A stretch of 64,000 nucleotides of DNA from Prevotellaceae bacterium UBA2852 (GCA_002350855.1 DEFM01000033.1:56857-120856), one strand, 5' to 3'; counted from the first letter of the stretch, positions 17,749 to 28,300 are shown. Notes: generated by a model not told the origin, from the letters alone. Numbers and translations: made by a program.

Positions 17749-19962
17749 ATGAAAAAACTTAGACATTTTGTATCAATTGCAACCATCGCATCTTTAGCCT
17801 TGGTTGGCTGCTCGCAGGTTGACGACTTCACCGCCAACTCAGATCTGACAAACAACGAAAGCAACGCCGTCCAATTCGGCACGTACATGGGTCGGGCAAA
17901 GGAGACGAGAGCCATCACTAATGTGATCTATACATCAGGAGCGATTACAACAGAGACATTACCTGCAGCTCGTTTCGGTGTGTTTGCGTATTCAACCGGT
18001 TCTGCAGACTATAATCCCGCATCTCCTACTACTGTTCCTAACTTTATGTACAACCAGGAGATTCAGTATGACGATGTTCTTAAGTGGGTATACTCTCCTG
18101 TAAAGTACTGGCCTAATGGTGTTGATGCAGCTAATGGCGGTGCTAATCCTTCAAATACCGCCGGAGAAAAAGAGTCTGGCAAACTGAGCTTCTTCGCTTT
18201 TGCACCATATACCGCTGTTACAAATACAGCTTACGCATCAGGTACTGACGGAACAAAGCCTTCTGCAATTGGTGCTACTACAACCAATGATGACAAGGTA
18301 AAGAAAACAGGTGCCGCAAAAGGTGTGGTTGCTATGACGACAAACGACTGGACAGGCAATGTCTGGGTTAAGTATGAGTTAGGAACAAGTGCGGATGAGA
18401 AAGATGTTGTCGACCTTCTTTGGGGAACACGAGGACGCCTCACCTATAAGGAAACAGATGGAACTGATAACACCGTGGCAACTGTAGGTACAGGCTATAA
18501 TATCAATCTTACTAAGCAGACTGTTGATGAAAAAGTCAAATTCCTCTTCAAGCATGCTCTTGCAAAAATTGGTGGTTCAACAGCTCAAAGTACAGGGGAA
18601 ACTACTACGGGCGACCCTGCAAAGTGTGGCTTCAAGGTCGTGGTCGATGTAGATAAGAACAATGGTGACAATCAGGCAGCATACTTCCCGTCAAGCTTCA
18701 AGCCAGAACAAACTCTTGTTACAATAAAAGAAGTCAAGATTCAGGATGGCGCAACTGCTTGGGCGGATCGTTCAAACAATGGTATCGCTTCAGGCGCTGC
18801 ACAGATATACAGTACCATCAATAATTATGGATGGTTTAACATAGAGACTGGTGTTTGGTGTGATGAGGCAAATACATTTGGTGTTAAAGTCGCTAATACT
18901 GGTGCAACATACGATGTTACTATTAACAACGATGCAACCCTGGATAACACTGTATATCGTTTGAATGAGAAAGTTCTGGAAATCGGTGCTGGTAAATTTG
19001 GCGCAGGTGGTGTAAAAGAACTTAAGGATGCAACAGGAAGAGAATGGAGTACTGCCGTGCCTACCGGTGTGACTACAACTGCTCAGAATTTGTTTGCCAA
19101 CGAAGATGTTCCTGGCTTGATGGTTATCCCTGGTGGAAATGCGGAATTGTACGTAACTGTTGATTACTTTGTTCGTACTGCAGATCCTAATCTTAATGCA
19201 GGCTATTCTCAGGTAGAACAGATTATTACCAACAAACTTTCACTTTCATCACTTGAACCAAATAAATACTATACAATCATCATGCACCTTGGCTTGACTT
19301 CTGTTAAGTTTGAGGCAGTTGTTTCCGACTGGCAGACTAAGTCAGACAGTAGTATTGGTGAAAATGGTAAAGAAACTGGCGGAACTGATGAAAACACATA
19401 TAAGGAGACTGTTTGGTTGCCATCTAATGTGGTTGCATATACAAGAAGCGCAAATGTGGCTTATAGCGCAACTTCCTATGCATTCGACGGTTCAACTCTT
19501 GGTCTTGGTGATGTTGTTGATGGTACAACTACAGGAAACATTACAGCTGTAGCTAAGGACGGAACAACCAGCACACAAGCCAATATCACTCTGACTCCAA
19601 ACCATACGACTGCAACTGTGTCGACTGCAACCACCATTACATACGATTTGGGTACAGTAACATTGACCATCAATCAGGCTCCTGTCGCAATTACTGCAAC
19701 ATGTGACAATTATTCAATTTCTCAAGGTAATGCTGTCACGCTTACTGTGACCAATACAGGCACTTCAAGTAATATTGCTGTTGGTAGCTACACAGTTGGT
19801 GTTTACACTGATTCAGGTTGTACTACACCTGCAGCCGCAGCCAACTTTACGGATTCGACAGGAACAGATGGAAAGGTGACATTTAGCACAGCTGGTACTT
19901 ACTATATAAAGGTAACTTCTGGAGAGTCAACCATTATTACCAGTGTTATAACAGTATCATAA
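17749..19962 (+). CDS. Fimbrillin family lipoprotein with C-terminal Ig-like extension
   Basis: The product is 737 aa, lipoprotein signal ending LALVGCSQ. The fimbrillin pattern is present: an early VQFGTYMGRAKETRA (the ETRA arginine is where the donor strand is freed in type V pilins), FGVFAYSTG, NFMYNQEIQYDD, WVYSPVKYWPN, LSFFAFAPY, KVKFLFKHALAKI. Residues about 545-737 are Thr/Ser-rich beta repeats and look like one or two Ig-like domains, beyond normal fimbrillin length. Likely a structural or tip pilin. No TAnnTTTG box was seen in the 57-base gap, so it is probably read from 14831. A strong terminator hairpin follows at 20007. Confidence 0.8.
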   Translation: MKKLRHFVSIATIASLALVGCSQVDDFTANSDLTNNESNAVQFGTYMGRAKETRAITNVIYTSGAITTETLPAARFGVFAYSTGSADYNPASPTTVPNFMYNQEIQYDDVLKWVYSPVKYWPNGVDAANGGANPSNTAGEKESGKLSFFAFAPYTAVTNTAYASGTDGTKPSAIGATTTNDDKVKKTGAAKGVVAMTTNDWTGNVWVKYELGTSADEKDVVDLLWGTRGRLTYKETDGTDNTVATVGTGYNINLTKQTVDEKVKFLFKHALAKIGGSTAQSTGETTTGDPAKCGFKVVVDVDKNNGDNQAAYFPSSFKPEQTLVTIKEVKIQDGATAWADRSNNGIASGAAQIYSTINNYGWFNIETGVWCDEANTFGVKVANTGATYDVTINNDATLDNTVYRLNEKVLEIGAGKFGAGGVKELKDATGREWSTAVPTGVTTTAQNLFANEDVPGLMVIPGGNAELYVTVDYFVRTADPNLNAGYSQVEQIITNKLSLSSLEPNKYYTIIMHLGLTSVKFEAVVSDWQTKSDSSIGENGKETGGTDENTYKETVWLPSNVVAYTRSANVAYSATSYAFDGSTLGLGDVVDGTTTGNITAVAKDGTTSTQANITLTPNHTTATVSTATTITYDLGTVTLTINQAPVAITATCDNYSISQGNAVTLTVTNTGTSSNIAVGSYTVGVYTDSGCTTPAAAANFTDSTGTDGKVTFSTAGTYYIKVTSGESTIITSVITVS

Positions 19963-20006
19963 GTATATTGACAACTACAGATAGTAATACTTATATGCTA
20001 TACCCT

Positions 20007-20037
20007 CAGCAGCTACATCATTGCGATGTAGCTGCTG
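20007..20037 (+). terminator. Perfect 13-bp hairpin after the first fimbrillin gene
   Basis: CAGCAGCTACATC (20007-20019) and GATGTAGCTGCTG (20025-20037) pair exactly around ATTGC, followed by TTGTTCT. It probably ends the first fimbrial transcript; the T-run is weak. Confidence 0.6.
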
Positions 20038-20084
20038 TTGTTCTATTGCCAAAATAACATTTGCAGTTTTTGCACCTCATAATT

Positions 20085-20114
20085 TTGCTGTAATATCAAG
20101 AATGGCTATCTTTG
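20085..20114 (+). promoter_or_regulatory. Promoter of the transposase gene
   Basis: TTG 20085-20087, 19 bases, TATCTTTG 20107-20114. The upstream ATG at 20119 would lie at or before the transcript start, so ATG 20161 is preferred for the protein. Confidence 0.7.
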
Positions 20115-20160
20115 CCAGATGCAAAAGGATAATCATTATTGGCACGAGAAGAAACCGTCG

Positions 20161-21405
20161 ATGAAGCGACGGATGGAAGGACATGACTATACGGAGCGGA
20201 ATATCTATATGCTGACTCTGGTAGTGGAAGGTCGTAAGCCACTGTTAGGAAAGGTGGCAGGTGATCCTAATGCACCTGCAGGCAGCGATGAGGGTCCTTG
20301 CTTTGTGCCTTCTCCTCTTGGACTTATAATTAGCAGGGAGGTAGAGCTTATAGCTTCGCACTACCCGCAAGTAAGGGTGCTTGGACGCCAACTGATGCCC
20401 GACCACCTGCATTTCATCCTCTTCGTGACTGAGAAACTGCCAGTACCGCTCGGCAAGATTGTTAATGGCTTCAAGACTGGATGCCGCAAAGCAATGAGGG
20501 AGGTGGGAATCACACCGCTCAGCGGTGCGAAACGGCACACTGCAATCCCAGACGCAGGGACAGAAGGTGCGAAACGAAACACTGCAATCCAAAACGCAGG
20601 GATCGAAGGTGCGAAACGGCACACCGCAATCCCAGACACAGGGACAGAAGGTGCGAAATGGCACACCGCAATCCAAAACGCAGGGACAGAAGGTGCGAAA
20701 CGGCACACCGCAATCCCAGACGCAGGGACAGAAGGTGCGAAGCTGGGCATTACAAAAGAGCTGAGCGTCACAAATGGAAGGAATGATGTTGGCGGTGTTG
20801 CGTTTCCGGCTGCTGAGCAGCAGGAGAAAGCCGGTGTGCTCTTTGAGCACGGCTATCACGACCGTGTGCTTTCTGGTGAAGGTCAACTCCAGAAGATGAT
20901 AGACTATATTCACGATAATCCGAGGCGCTTATTGCTGAAGCGCATCCATTCTGAGTGGCTTCGTCCTTGCTTTGGAGTGAGCATAGCAGGGCGGAATTAT
21001 GCTTCGATTGGAAATCTTCGGTTGCTTTCACGAAGATGTGTGCAGGTGCGAGTGTCGCGCCGTTGTTCTGAGCAGCAGATAAGTCAGGATGTGGATTCCT
21101 ATCTTAAGATGGCGCGAAACGGCGCCGTGCTTGTTTCCCCTTCAATCTCTCCAGGTGAAAAGCGCGTGATGCGTGCGGCTTTTGATGCAAAACTCCCCGT
21201 GGTGGTATTGGTAGAGAATGGTTTTACTGAGTATTCGAAACCACATGGTGAGCAATTTGATGCTTGTGCTGATGGGCGTCTGCTGTTACTTGCGCCATGG
21301 GAGCATCACATGGAGAAACGACAGCTAACTGCCTTTCATTGTCAGCAGTTAAACTTGATGGCTGGGGAGATTTGTGATTCCTCAAATGTTAACAACAGCC
21401 GCTAA
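20161..21405 (+). CDS. REP-associated tyrosine transposase (RAYT, Y1/HUH) with repeat insert and extra C-terminal domain
   Basis: The product is 414 aa from ATG 20161 (MKRRMEGHDYTERNIYML). The Y1 transposase core shows MPDHLHFILFV (HLH metal-binding variant, about 82-84) and the catalytic-tyrosine helix KMIDYIHDNPRR (Tyr about 249), preceded by HGYHDRVL. RAYTs are single-copy IS200-type enzymes linked to dispersed REP palindromes. Residues 122-191 are five 14-aa repeats (GAKRHTAIPDAGTE type) placed between the two halves of the core. Residues about 277-414 form an extra domain (GAVLVSPSISPGEKRVM, LPVVVLVENGFTEYSKP, LLLLAPWEHH) that looks Rossmann-like and recalls DprA/Smf. It interrupts the fimbrillin series yet has its own promoter. 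Confidence 0.85.
   Translation: MKRRMEGHDYTERNIYMLTLVVEGRKPLLGKVAGDPNAPAGSDEGPCFVPSPLGLIISREVELIASHYPQVRVLGRQLMPDHLHFILFVTEKLPVPLGKIVNGFKTGCRKAMREVGITPLSGAKRHTAIPDAGTEGAKRNTAIQNAGIEGAKRHTAIPDTGTEGAKWHTAIQNAGTEGAKRHTAIPDAGTEGAKLGITKELSVTNGRNDVGGVAFPAAEQQEKAGVLFEHGYHDRVLSGEGQLQKMIDYIHDNPRRLLLKRIHSEWLRPCFGVSIAGRNYASIGNLRLLSRRCVQVRVSRRCSEQQISQDVDSYLKMARNGAVLVSPSISPGEKRVMRAAFDAKLPVVVLVENGFTEYSKPHGEQFDACADGRLLLLAPWEHHMEKRQLTAFHCQQLNLMAGEICDSSNVNNSR
20524..20733 (+). repeat. Five 42-bp in-frame tandem repeats inside the transposase gene
   Basis: Each unit encodes GAK(R/W)(H/N)TAI(P/Q)(D/N)(A/T)G(T/I)E. Units alternate between IPDAG/IPDTG and IQNAG types, giving an 84-bp higher-order period. The tract is open in several frames on both strands because the unit length is a multiple of three and lacks stops. 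Confidence 0.92.
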
Positions 21406-21428
21406 AGTCGTTTTTTTTATGAAAAACC

Positions 21429-21459
21429 TTGCAGGAATGTCATCTTTTAAGTAACTTTG
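21429..21459 (+). promoter_or_regulatory. Promoter of the second fimbrillin group
   Basis: TTG 21429-21431, 20 bases, TAACTTTG 21452-21459; ATG follows at 21516. Confidence 0.75.
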
Positions 21460-21465
21460 TAAGTT

Positions 21466-21491
21466 ATATGTACGCGCACGTATGCGCATAC
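21466..21491 (+). promoter_or_regulatory. Alternating purine-pyrimidine palindromic leader
   Basis: Directly after the -7 box comes a run of CG/CA/TG/TA steps containing the palindrome GTATGCGCATAC (21480-21491). A similar element with perfect arms sits in the same place after the promoter of the 6355-aa gene (56911-56938). It could be an operator or an RNA hairpin. Confidence 0.55.
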
Positions 21492-21515
21492 CTATTTTTA
21501 TAAAAGAAAAAACTC

Positions 21516-22982
21516 ATGAGCCTGAAACGTGTTTTAAGAAAATACTTCTGCCTGCTGTTGCTGTTGGTAATGGTGGGATGCAGTGAAGTGGACGACTCTT
21601 TGCGTGGCTCAGGAGACAGGTCGGAGGTGCAGTTCAGCTGCTATCTTGCTCAGAGTAAGAGTGAGAATCCTTCTGCTTCATCTACACGTACTACATACCC
21701 CGACGCTGAATACGTAGGTGCGATGACTACAGCCAGACTGAAGGAGTATTCGTTTGGCGTTTTTGCACAGTATACAGGCACGCAGACCTTTGACTACGAT
21801 GACGCAGCCAAGGGTGATGTGGCATATAACTTCATGTGGAACCAGAAGGTGGAATGGGACAGTTCCAAAAGCTATTGGACATACTCTCCGGTGAAGTACT
21901 GGCCAAATGAATGGCAGAACGGTACTGTGGATAATCAGGATCCTGCCGCAACTACCAACTATACATACGGAGGGAACGTCAGTTTCTTCGCCTACGCACC
22001 TTACCAGGACGTTAACGATCCTGCAAGCGGAGTGGACCGCACAGCCAGTGCTGACAACGACGGAATCGTGAAAGTGACACCTAACACTGCTACCGCAGGA
22101 ACAGGCTCCTACATCACTTACCGCACATCAGTGGCGCAGCCCTATTACTATGACTCAAGCTTGGATTTGCTTTGGGCTGCGCAGCCTAACAAGGTTAAGC
22201 AGGCTGTTAACGAGAAAGTTCATTTCCTTTTCAAACACGCCCTTTCCAAACTTACCATTTCCGTGCAGGGACTCTTCGACCACACCTCTGCCGACGACAC
22301 ATGGCCTGAGTATTCCGATGACGTGGATATGTACACACGTATACTGATAGAGAGCGTGGACTTCAGCAATTCTCCTTTGATGAAGCAAGGGAATATGTAC
22401 TTCGCTCCGCGTCCCGACAACGCCAGCGTTCCTTATTGGGAACTGACGGCGACAGACTCTCTCAGATGCACAGTGTCAGGAACTGAACTCAATGCCAACC
22501 TCCGCGACGCATACATGGACGGCTCAACTCAGAAATCCTACAGCTCCGACTGGCTCATAGACACCGATGCCGCAACCGCGTTGATCAACTTCAACGCCCT
22601 GCCGACAGGTGTGACGAATACCGAAAAATCTTTGTTTGATGACGCCAATTTCTACTATATGCTCATCCCCAACAAGGAATTCATCACGGATAACCCCACG
22701 ATTCCGATGAAGGTGCATATAGTGTATTACGTCATAACCTACGACCCGAGTCTGAAACTCAACAATCCCAAATACTATTCCATCGTGAAGAACGATGTTT
22801 TAGCGACATTCTCCACATCGTTTGCCTTTGAACCAAATAAGTCGTACAAACTGGTGCTTATGCCAGGCGTGACAACTGTGAAGTTCAGGGTGGAAGTCGC
22901 CGACGGATGGGAAACACCAATAGTTATGGATCCTGTTGTTATAGACTGGCATGTTGAAACAAAAGAATACAATGTGGAATAA
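21516..22982 (+). CDS. Fimbrillin family lipoprotein
   Basis: The product is 488 aa, lipobox LLVMVGCSEVDD. Fimbrillin signature in order: VQFSCYLAQS, STRTTYPD, YSFGVFAQYTG, YNFMWNQKVEWD, WTYSPVKYWPN, VSFFAYAPYQD, DLLWAAQPN, VHFLFKHALSKLTISVQG, FYYMLIPNKEF, SYKLVLMPGVTTVKF and a last VIDWHVETKEYNVE. It is probably a structural type V pilus subunit, first of a tight group of three. It has its own promoter and palindromic leader, and overlaps the next gene by 11 bases. Confidence 0.85.
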   Translation: MSLKRVLRKYFCLLLLLVMVGCSEVDDSLRGSGDRSEVQFSCYLAQSKSENPSASSTRTTYPDAEYVGAMTTARLKEYSFGVFAQYTGTQTFDYDDAAKGDVAYNFMWNQKVEWDSSKSYWTYSPVKYWPNEWQNGTVDNQDPAATTNYTYGGNVSFFAYAPYQDVNDPASGVDRTASADNDGIVKVTPNTATAGTGSYITYRTSVAQPYYYDSSLDLLWAAQPNKVKQAVNEKVHFLFKHALSKLTISVQGLFDHTSADDTWPEYSDDVDMYTRILIESVDFSNSPLMKQGNMYFAPRPDNASVPYWELTATDSLRCTVSGTELNANLRDAYMDGSTQKSYSSDWLIDTDAATALINFNALPTGVTNTEKSLFDDANFYYMLIPNKEFITDNPTIPMKVHIVYYVITYDPSLKLNNPKYYSIVKNDVLATFSTSFAFEPNKSYKLVLMPGVTTVKFRVEVADGWETPIVMDPVVIDWHVETKEYNVE

Positions 22983-23826
22983 AAAACACATATATTTGCT
23001 CCTGATGGCAGCGATGCTGCTGGTTGGTTGCTCCGATGACGAACAGACGTCGTTGGAGCATAAGGCTGTGCAGATAGCTGTAGATGAGGAGCCTTGGGAT
23101 GCGGAGACGATGATGCTTACCCGTGCTGGTGAAACAATGACCAACCTGAGATCCACAGGATTCGGATTGTTCAGCACCAGTCTCGGTTTCAACAACCAGA
23201 AGGTGACATGGTCTTCAGGCGACCTTGAATGGGACTTCGGCACCCAGGTGCTGTGGCCAGACAATACCGTGCCGGCTATCGGTTCCCTCGACTTAAGGGC
23301 TTATGCTCCGTACAACTACACAGGCAGTGCCATCACTATGACGGACAATAAGATAACCTTCGCTCCGGCAGTGGATAACACAACTGACCTGCTGTGGGCG
23401 GAGCGTGCGGTCAGTGACAATGGAACGGTCACCCTCAATTTCCAACACGCGCTTGCAAAACTGTCGTTGGGTACCATCACCAACAATTACGGCAGAAACA
23501 TCACACTGACTGGAGTCACAGCGACGGGTTCACTCTACACTACAGGAGACTTGTTGCTGACCGACGGCACATGGACTGCCAGTACGACAGAAACGAGAAA
23601 CTATGTAGCCAGTTCGATGCCGCTTGTTGTGGCCAATGGCGCAACTGCCGAACTTACGATGCCTGACATCCTGCAGATTCCAGGACCAACCATGACAGTG
23701 ACTTTCACGTTCACTTCTGCCGACTACGGAATGGAGACTGTCTCCACGTCCGTAATGCTGGAAAAGGCGAAACATAAGACTCTCAACCTCACCATCGGAC
23801 TGAACCACGAAGTGGTGGTGGAATAA
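22972..23826 (+). CDS. Short fimbrillin family lipoprotein
   Basis: The product is 284 aa from ATG 22972 (MWNKKHIYLLLMAAMLLVGC), overlapping the previous gene by 11 bases; an in-frame ATG at 22951 is less likely. Fimbrillin features are present in short form: TRAGETMTNL, GFGLFSTSLGF, LDLRAYAPYNYTG, DLLWAERAVSD, LNFQHALAKLSL, HKTLNLTIGLNHEVVVE. Lack of the longer loops suggests a minor or connecting subunit. Confidence in family is high, in role low. Confidence 0.78.
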   Translation: MWNKKHIYLLLMAAMLLVGCSDDEQTSLEHKAVQIAVDEEPWDAETMMLTRAGETMTNLRSTGFGLFSTSLGFNNQKVTWSSGDLEWDFGTQVLWPDNTVPAIGSLDLRAYAPYNYTGSAITMTDNKITFAPAVDNTTDLLWAERAVSDNGTVTLNFQHALAKLSLGTITNNYGRNITLTGVTATGSLYTTGDLLLTDGTWTASTTETRNYVASSMPLVVANGATAELTMPDILQIPGPTMTVTFTFTSADYGMETVSTSVMLEKAKHKTLNLTIGLNHEVVVE

Positions 23827-23893
23827 CAAAAAAGAAGACGAAAAAGAAACCCCGCTCCTCGTGGTTTACCCATGAGAATAAGAATATTAGAAA

Positions 23894-25243
23894 TTGAATA
23901 AGACTAAGCACATAAGAACAATCCTGATGATGGCGGCAATGCTGCTGGCTGCTTGTAGCACGGAAGAGGAACTGCCTCAGATTGAGACAGGGAAGAGCAT
24001 CACCATGTATGCGCAAGTGATGAGTCCAGAGACACGCGCAGGAGGTACAGGAACTATAGACTACAGCGTGTTGGCACGCTTAAGCTACGGTTTCGGAGTC
24101 TTTGCCTATAAGTGCGACAACGGTTTCACCAATTGGACGAACAAGCAGTTTGTATATACTGGCAGCGAAAGTGACCCCGTCAGTGACCTCGAACCAGTTC
24201 ACCTGCATTCAGGCAATTGGACGGCTACGGGGACGGCTACGGAAGTAAACTGGCCTCACCACAGTCGCCAGGCAATCTCCTTCCTTGCATATGCTCCATA
24301 CGTTTTTGAAGGAAGTGGCTCTACAGGAATAACGGCGTTGGAGGGAACAGACATTGACAACACCAAGGTCACATACGCCATTGCCACAAGTCCGGAGAAC
24401 GCAGTAGACCTGCTCTGGGCAGTCCGTGAAGATGCCAACAGGGCAGGGAACATACGTCTTCCTTGGCTCAACACTTCGATAAAGGACAGTACAAGTGTGG
24501 TGCAGAATGTCAGCGACGGCAACGTCACCCTTACCTTCCACCACGCACTTAGTTCCATCGGCTTCCATGTCCAGGCAATGGTAGACAAGACCAATGACAC
24601 AGGAAACCTTACTGATGAGTCTGATGCGACAGGTGTGCTCGGAAAAGACTATAAGATCACTGTAAAGAAACTGACCTTGAGTGGTAATTTCTACCCAAAT
24701 GCCAAACTCAATCTCAACAACACCACGTCGGGCGTACCATTGTGGCAGAACCATACTGCTTCGGCAAGCAATACACTTTCAGTACCAAACTCTCTGATTA
24801 ACACTGCTTTCAAACATCCTGATGACGAGTCAACGACATCTGTTGCGAATGCTAAAGCGATTATGGACGGCAGTATGACCGGAGTGACGGAGAGCGCAAA
24901 CAGCCAACTGGTGATTATTCCCAATGCTACCACAAGTGCGGAACAGTGCTTAATGGTTATTCCCAACAGTGAAGTGCAGGACTATACGCTAACTGTATAC
25001 TGGTGTGTGAGCCGTAAGAACGGAGGGACATATACAGCAGAAGACCACACCACCAATATCGTTATTCCTTCGACCAACCTTCCACTTGTGGCAGGAACAA
25101 AATACTACATAAACCTCGTGTTCGGTCTCAAGTCCGTGAAGTACAGCGTCAGCGCAACCGACTGGACAAACGAGAATGTGGATCCTGAAATACTCATTGA
25201 CAACGGCACCAGCGCCAGCGAATCGTTGAGCAAGCAAAGATAA
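23894..25243 (+). CDS. Fimbrillin family lipoprotein
   Basis: The product is 449 aa read from TTG 23894, which keeps the basic N-terminus NKTKHIR; the first in-frame ATG (residue 12) would remove it. Lipobox AMLLAACSTEEE. Fimbrillin pattern: MSPETRAGGTG, LSYGFGVFAYKC, ISFLAYAPYVFEG, DLLWAVREDA, LTFHHALSSIGFHVQAM, QCLMVIPNSE, TKYYINLVFGLKSVKYSV, ATDWTNENVDPE. It lies 67 bases after the previous gene in the same direction and is followed by a G/C-rich palindromic element and then the 1914-aa gene. Confidence 0.82.
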   Translation: MNKTKHIRTILMMAAMLLAACSTEEELPQIETGKSITMYAQVMSPETRAGGTGTIDYSVLARLSYGFGVFAYKCDNGFTNWTNKQFVYTGSESDPVSDLEPVHLHSGNWTATGTATEVNWPHHSRQAISFLAYAPYVFEGSGSTGITALEGTDIDNTKVTYAIATSPENAVDLLWAVREDANRAGNIRLPWLNTSIKDSTSVVQNVSDGNVTLTFHHALSSIGFHVQAMVDKTNDTGNLTDESDATGVLGKDYKITVKKLTLSGNFYPNAKLNLNNTTSGVPLWQNHTASASNTLSVPNSLINTAFKHPDDESTTSVANAKAIMDGSMTGVTESANSQLVIIPNATTSAEQCLMVIPNSEVQDYTLTVYWCVSRKNGGTYTAEDHTTNIVIPSTNLPLVAGTKYYINLVFGLKSVKYSVSATDWTNENVDPEILIDNGTSASESLSKQR

Positions 25244-25246
25244 CAA

Positions 25247-25288
25247 AAGCCCCACCCCCCTTACCCCTCCCGTAATGGAGGAGAGTAG
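25247..25288. repeat. G/C-rich palindromic element, type 1
   Basis: A C-rich stretch with the core CCCCTCCCGTAATGGAG. The reverse complement shares a 17-base identical core with the element at 37750-37787. It fills the gap between a fimbrillin gene and the 1914-aa gene. Confidence 0.7.
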
Positions 25289-25338
25289 TTTGTCCATTCG
25301 GATAATTTCAAACGATACAAAGACAATAATAACTTGAA

Positions 25339-28300
25339 ATGACCACAAAATCATATATGTCATCTAAACTTCTACGCATTGTTCTCTGTACTTTGTACTT
25401 TGTACTTAGTACATATACAACGTGGGCTGGCGTGCCGTTCGAAGCGGTCAACCGAATGATTGACAATGGGGATGGAACGTTTACATCTACTTGGAATGCT
25501 GGTAATCAATACGCCTTGGCAATAGCCGATTTGAGTGAAATAGCTGGGATATCGACCAAAGAAGTTGTTAAGGTGGAGTTTGACTGCACTGTACCATCTG
25601 GTAGCCGTTGGATGATTGGACTTGGGGACAAAACAACTCGTGGAACAAATGCCAATAGTTCTAATCAGACCACCTATTCTCCAACAGGCTTAATGATGTA
25701 TTTCGGTACTGATAATGGAACCACATTTAAGGTTTTTGGGGGAAATACTGATAACGACGCATTCAATCAATCGGTACATGTAACATTTACTTTTGACAGG
25801 ACTAACCCTGAAGCTAAGAAATACTCATATTCCATAGTAGGTGAAAATGTTGACATCTCAGCGACAGATGCAACCACTATCTCAGACCTTACCATCATCG
25901 AGCTTTACACATGGATGAACGGCACCACCATTACTGTCAGCGATGTGAAGGTGTTCGACGGATTCCACTTTAAGAAAGGCACAGATGTAATGTATATAGA
26001 GGATTTGATATACGAATCCCCCTTGGTAAACGAAACTGGCGAAAGTGTAACCTATACCCTCACCAATAACAACAGAAATGTCCGTACAGAAGCAGGCAAC
26101 GCCTTTCCGTATTACCCTATCAAAACCACAGGATCTGAGCCCAGCAATCTCACAGAGGGAACCCCTCTTACCATCACTGCGACATCGGAGGCCAGCAGCA
26201 AAACAACATCCATGTACCTTTTTCTCAAAACCCGCAACGTCATTACCGATGCTGACGCAGCATTGGTTAGCGGTGTTACGTTCGATGTAGGTTCTAACAT
26301 AGGACTTATTACCGATGAAGATGTGAACATTAACGGTCTGCTCATGCACTTTGGTGCCAATGCAACGAATAATGGTTCTGCGTATGATGGCACTGTACCC
26401 AAGAATGAGCAGCAGGTGATTCGCAGCATCAACGGAGAATATGGCGTGACGTGTATTGACATTAATGGTTGGACACATGGTAGTATTATTGATTTCTCGA
26501 AAGGATATGAATATTGGGGAACGTTCTATAGATTAGCAGTTCCCAATTCCGAACCGAAAGACATTATTGTTACAGCCTTCTTTAGTGGAGATGCCACACT
26601 TCGTAAAGACGACGGGACTGAAGCCTATCATATCGACTATCCAGGTTCAGGACTTGCAACGATACGTATTCCCCGAAGCAGCCTTCAGGCCAATACGCCA
26701 TATTATCTCTATTGTCCGATGGGTGTGTTAGCGTTGAAGTCGCTATCATATACCGATGTTCTTTCAACTATCAGCTACTCAGAAACTATGAACGGTGTTG
26801 CTTTTATAAACGAAGCAATTTCTGCTCCCACTCTCAGTATAACCACAACTGACGGCACGGATATATCTTCTCATTACGGTGCCTCATATTCTATTTCCAA
26901 TGGTACTATCAATTCATCAACAGGAGCAGTAACGGCACTACCAGCTACAGAGGGCAAAGTTACTGTTACTTGTACTCTTACCAGGAATGATGATTCGTCC
27001 TATCCAAGTAGTCTAAGCGCTACTTTCAATATTTTTGTTACCGATGGTAACTGGAATATCGAGAACGATGCTTCATATAGTGCGATGGATAATGCCTCTA
27101 CGGGTCTTAACGATGGTCAGTGGTCTGCTCGCGGAGGTAGTCATGTGCGAAACAAACTTTACACGAATACGGATTTTGAACTGATTTGGGACAAGAGTGG
27201 CGATTTGTTTGCCCCGTCGTATGGTTTGCAGATTAAGGGACACACACGATTCTTAGCGAATGCAAACTCAGCTCCAGCAAATGCATCCATTACGATGTTT
27301 GCAACAGGTGACAACGCAGCCCTTCGCATTCCAGCCCGTAAGGGTATGAAATTGATAATAAAGGCTATAGCCTCAGATAACGAAACAGAGCTACGTATTG
27401 ATGGTGTGACCAACTTGGATGGTACAACCACGAATTCCTTCATGTCTGGTACATCCAGTAGTACATCTGTTTACCTATGCAACAGCGATGACGGATATGT
27501 CACGCTCTACAACGATAATTCCTCTCTTTCTGTCAACATCCAACAAATATCTGTCGTAGAGGAAATTATTCTTCGCGAAGGCAATGACGGGGCATCGGAC
27601 GTTATTTATGTAGAGAAAGGTTCTACTTCCTATTTGAACGAGATACTCAACGACGAAGGTTCAACCTTTACTTATGCCGAAACCGAAGATGTCTCAAATA
27701 TCGCATCGGTCAATGCTTCTACAGGTGAAGTCTCTCTGGCCGATAGTTACGGTACGGTAAAAGTAACCGTTACAGGTACAAGTGGTCTGTTGAATGGAAA
27801 ATCAAAGACTTTTACCATTCAGACGGTGAAAATGTCTTTGACTCATAATGACCTTTATGCTTCACTTAACAACCTTTCTTATTCCATTTCAGACGAATCA
27901 ACCAACTCAGGGGTTAAGGATGATTTGAAGCAGAATGTAATTGTTTATACATCGGCGGCAGAAGAGTCAGCTTCTACCAACAATACTACAGTGCAAGCAA
28001 AGTCCGTATTCTCTTTACTGCATATATATAAACCATCAACAACAATAGACAACACTTACACGTTAGCTGATGTATATAAATCAGGCAGCAACTATGTTTT
28101 TGTTTCCGATGGACTGGCTGACGTCGTGATTAAAGCTAAGTTGGGAAACATAGAGAAGAATTTTACCTATCATATCAGAGGTGTGGAGTTTGCAACAATG
28201 CATCCGGTTATTGGAAACGACGTGGAAACATACGATTTGCCTATTACTAATAACGGAGGTACCATCCATAGTGTTGTTAGTAATGGAATCTATCCACTTG

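Noticed and set aside
20519..20786. CRISPR-like array
   Set aside because: The 42-bp units are contiguous with no unique spacers and are in frame within the transposase gene.
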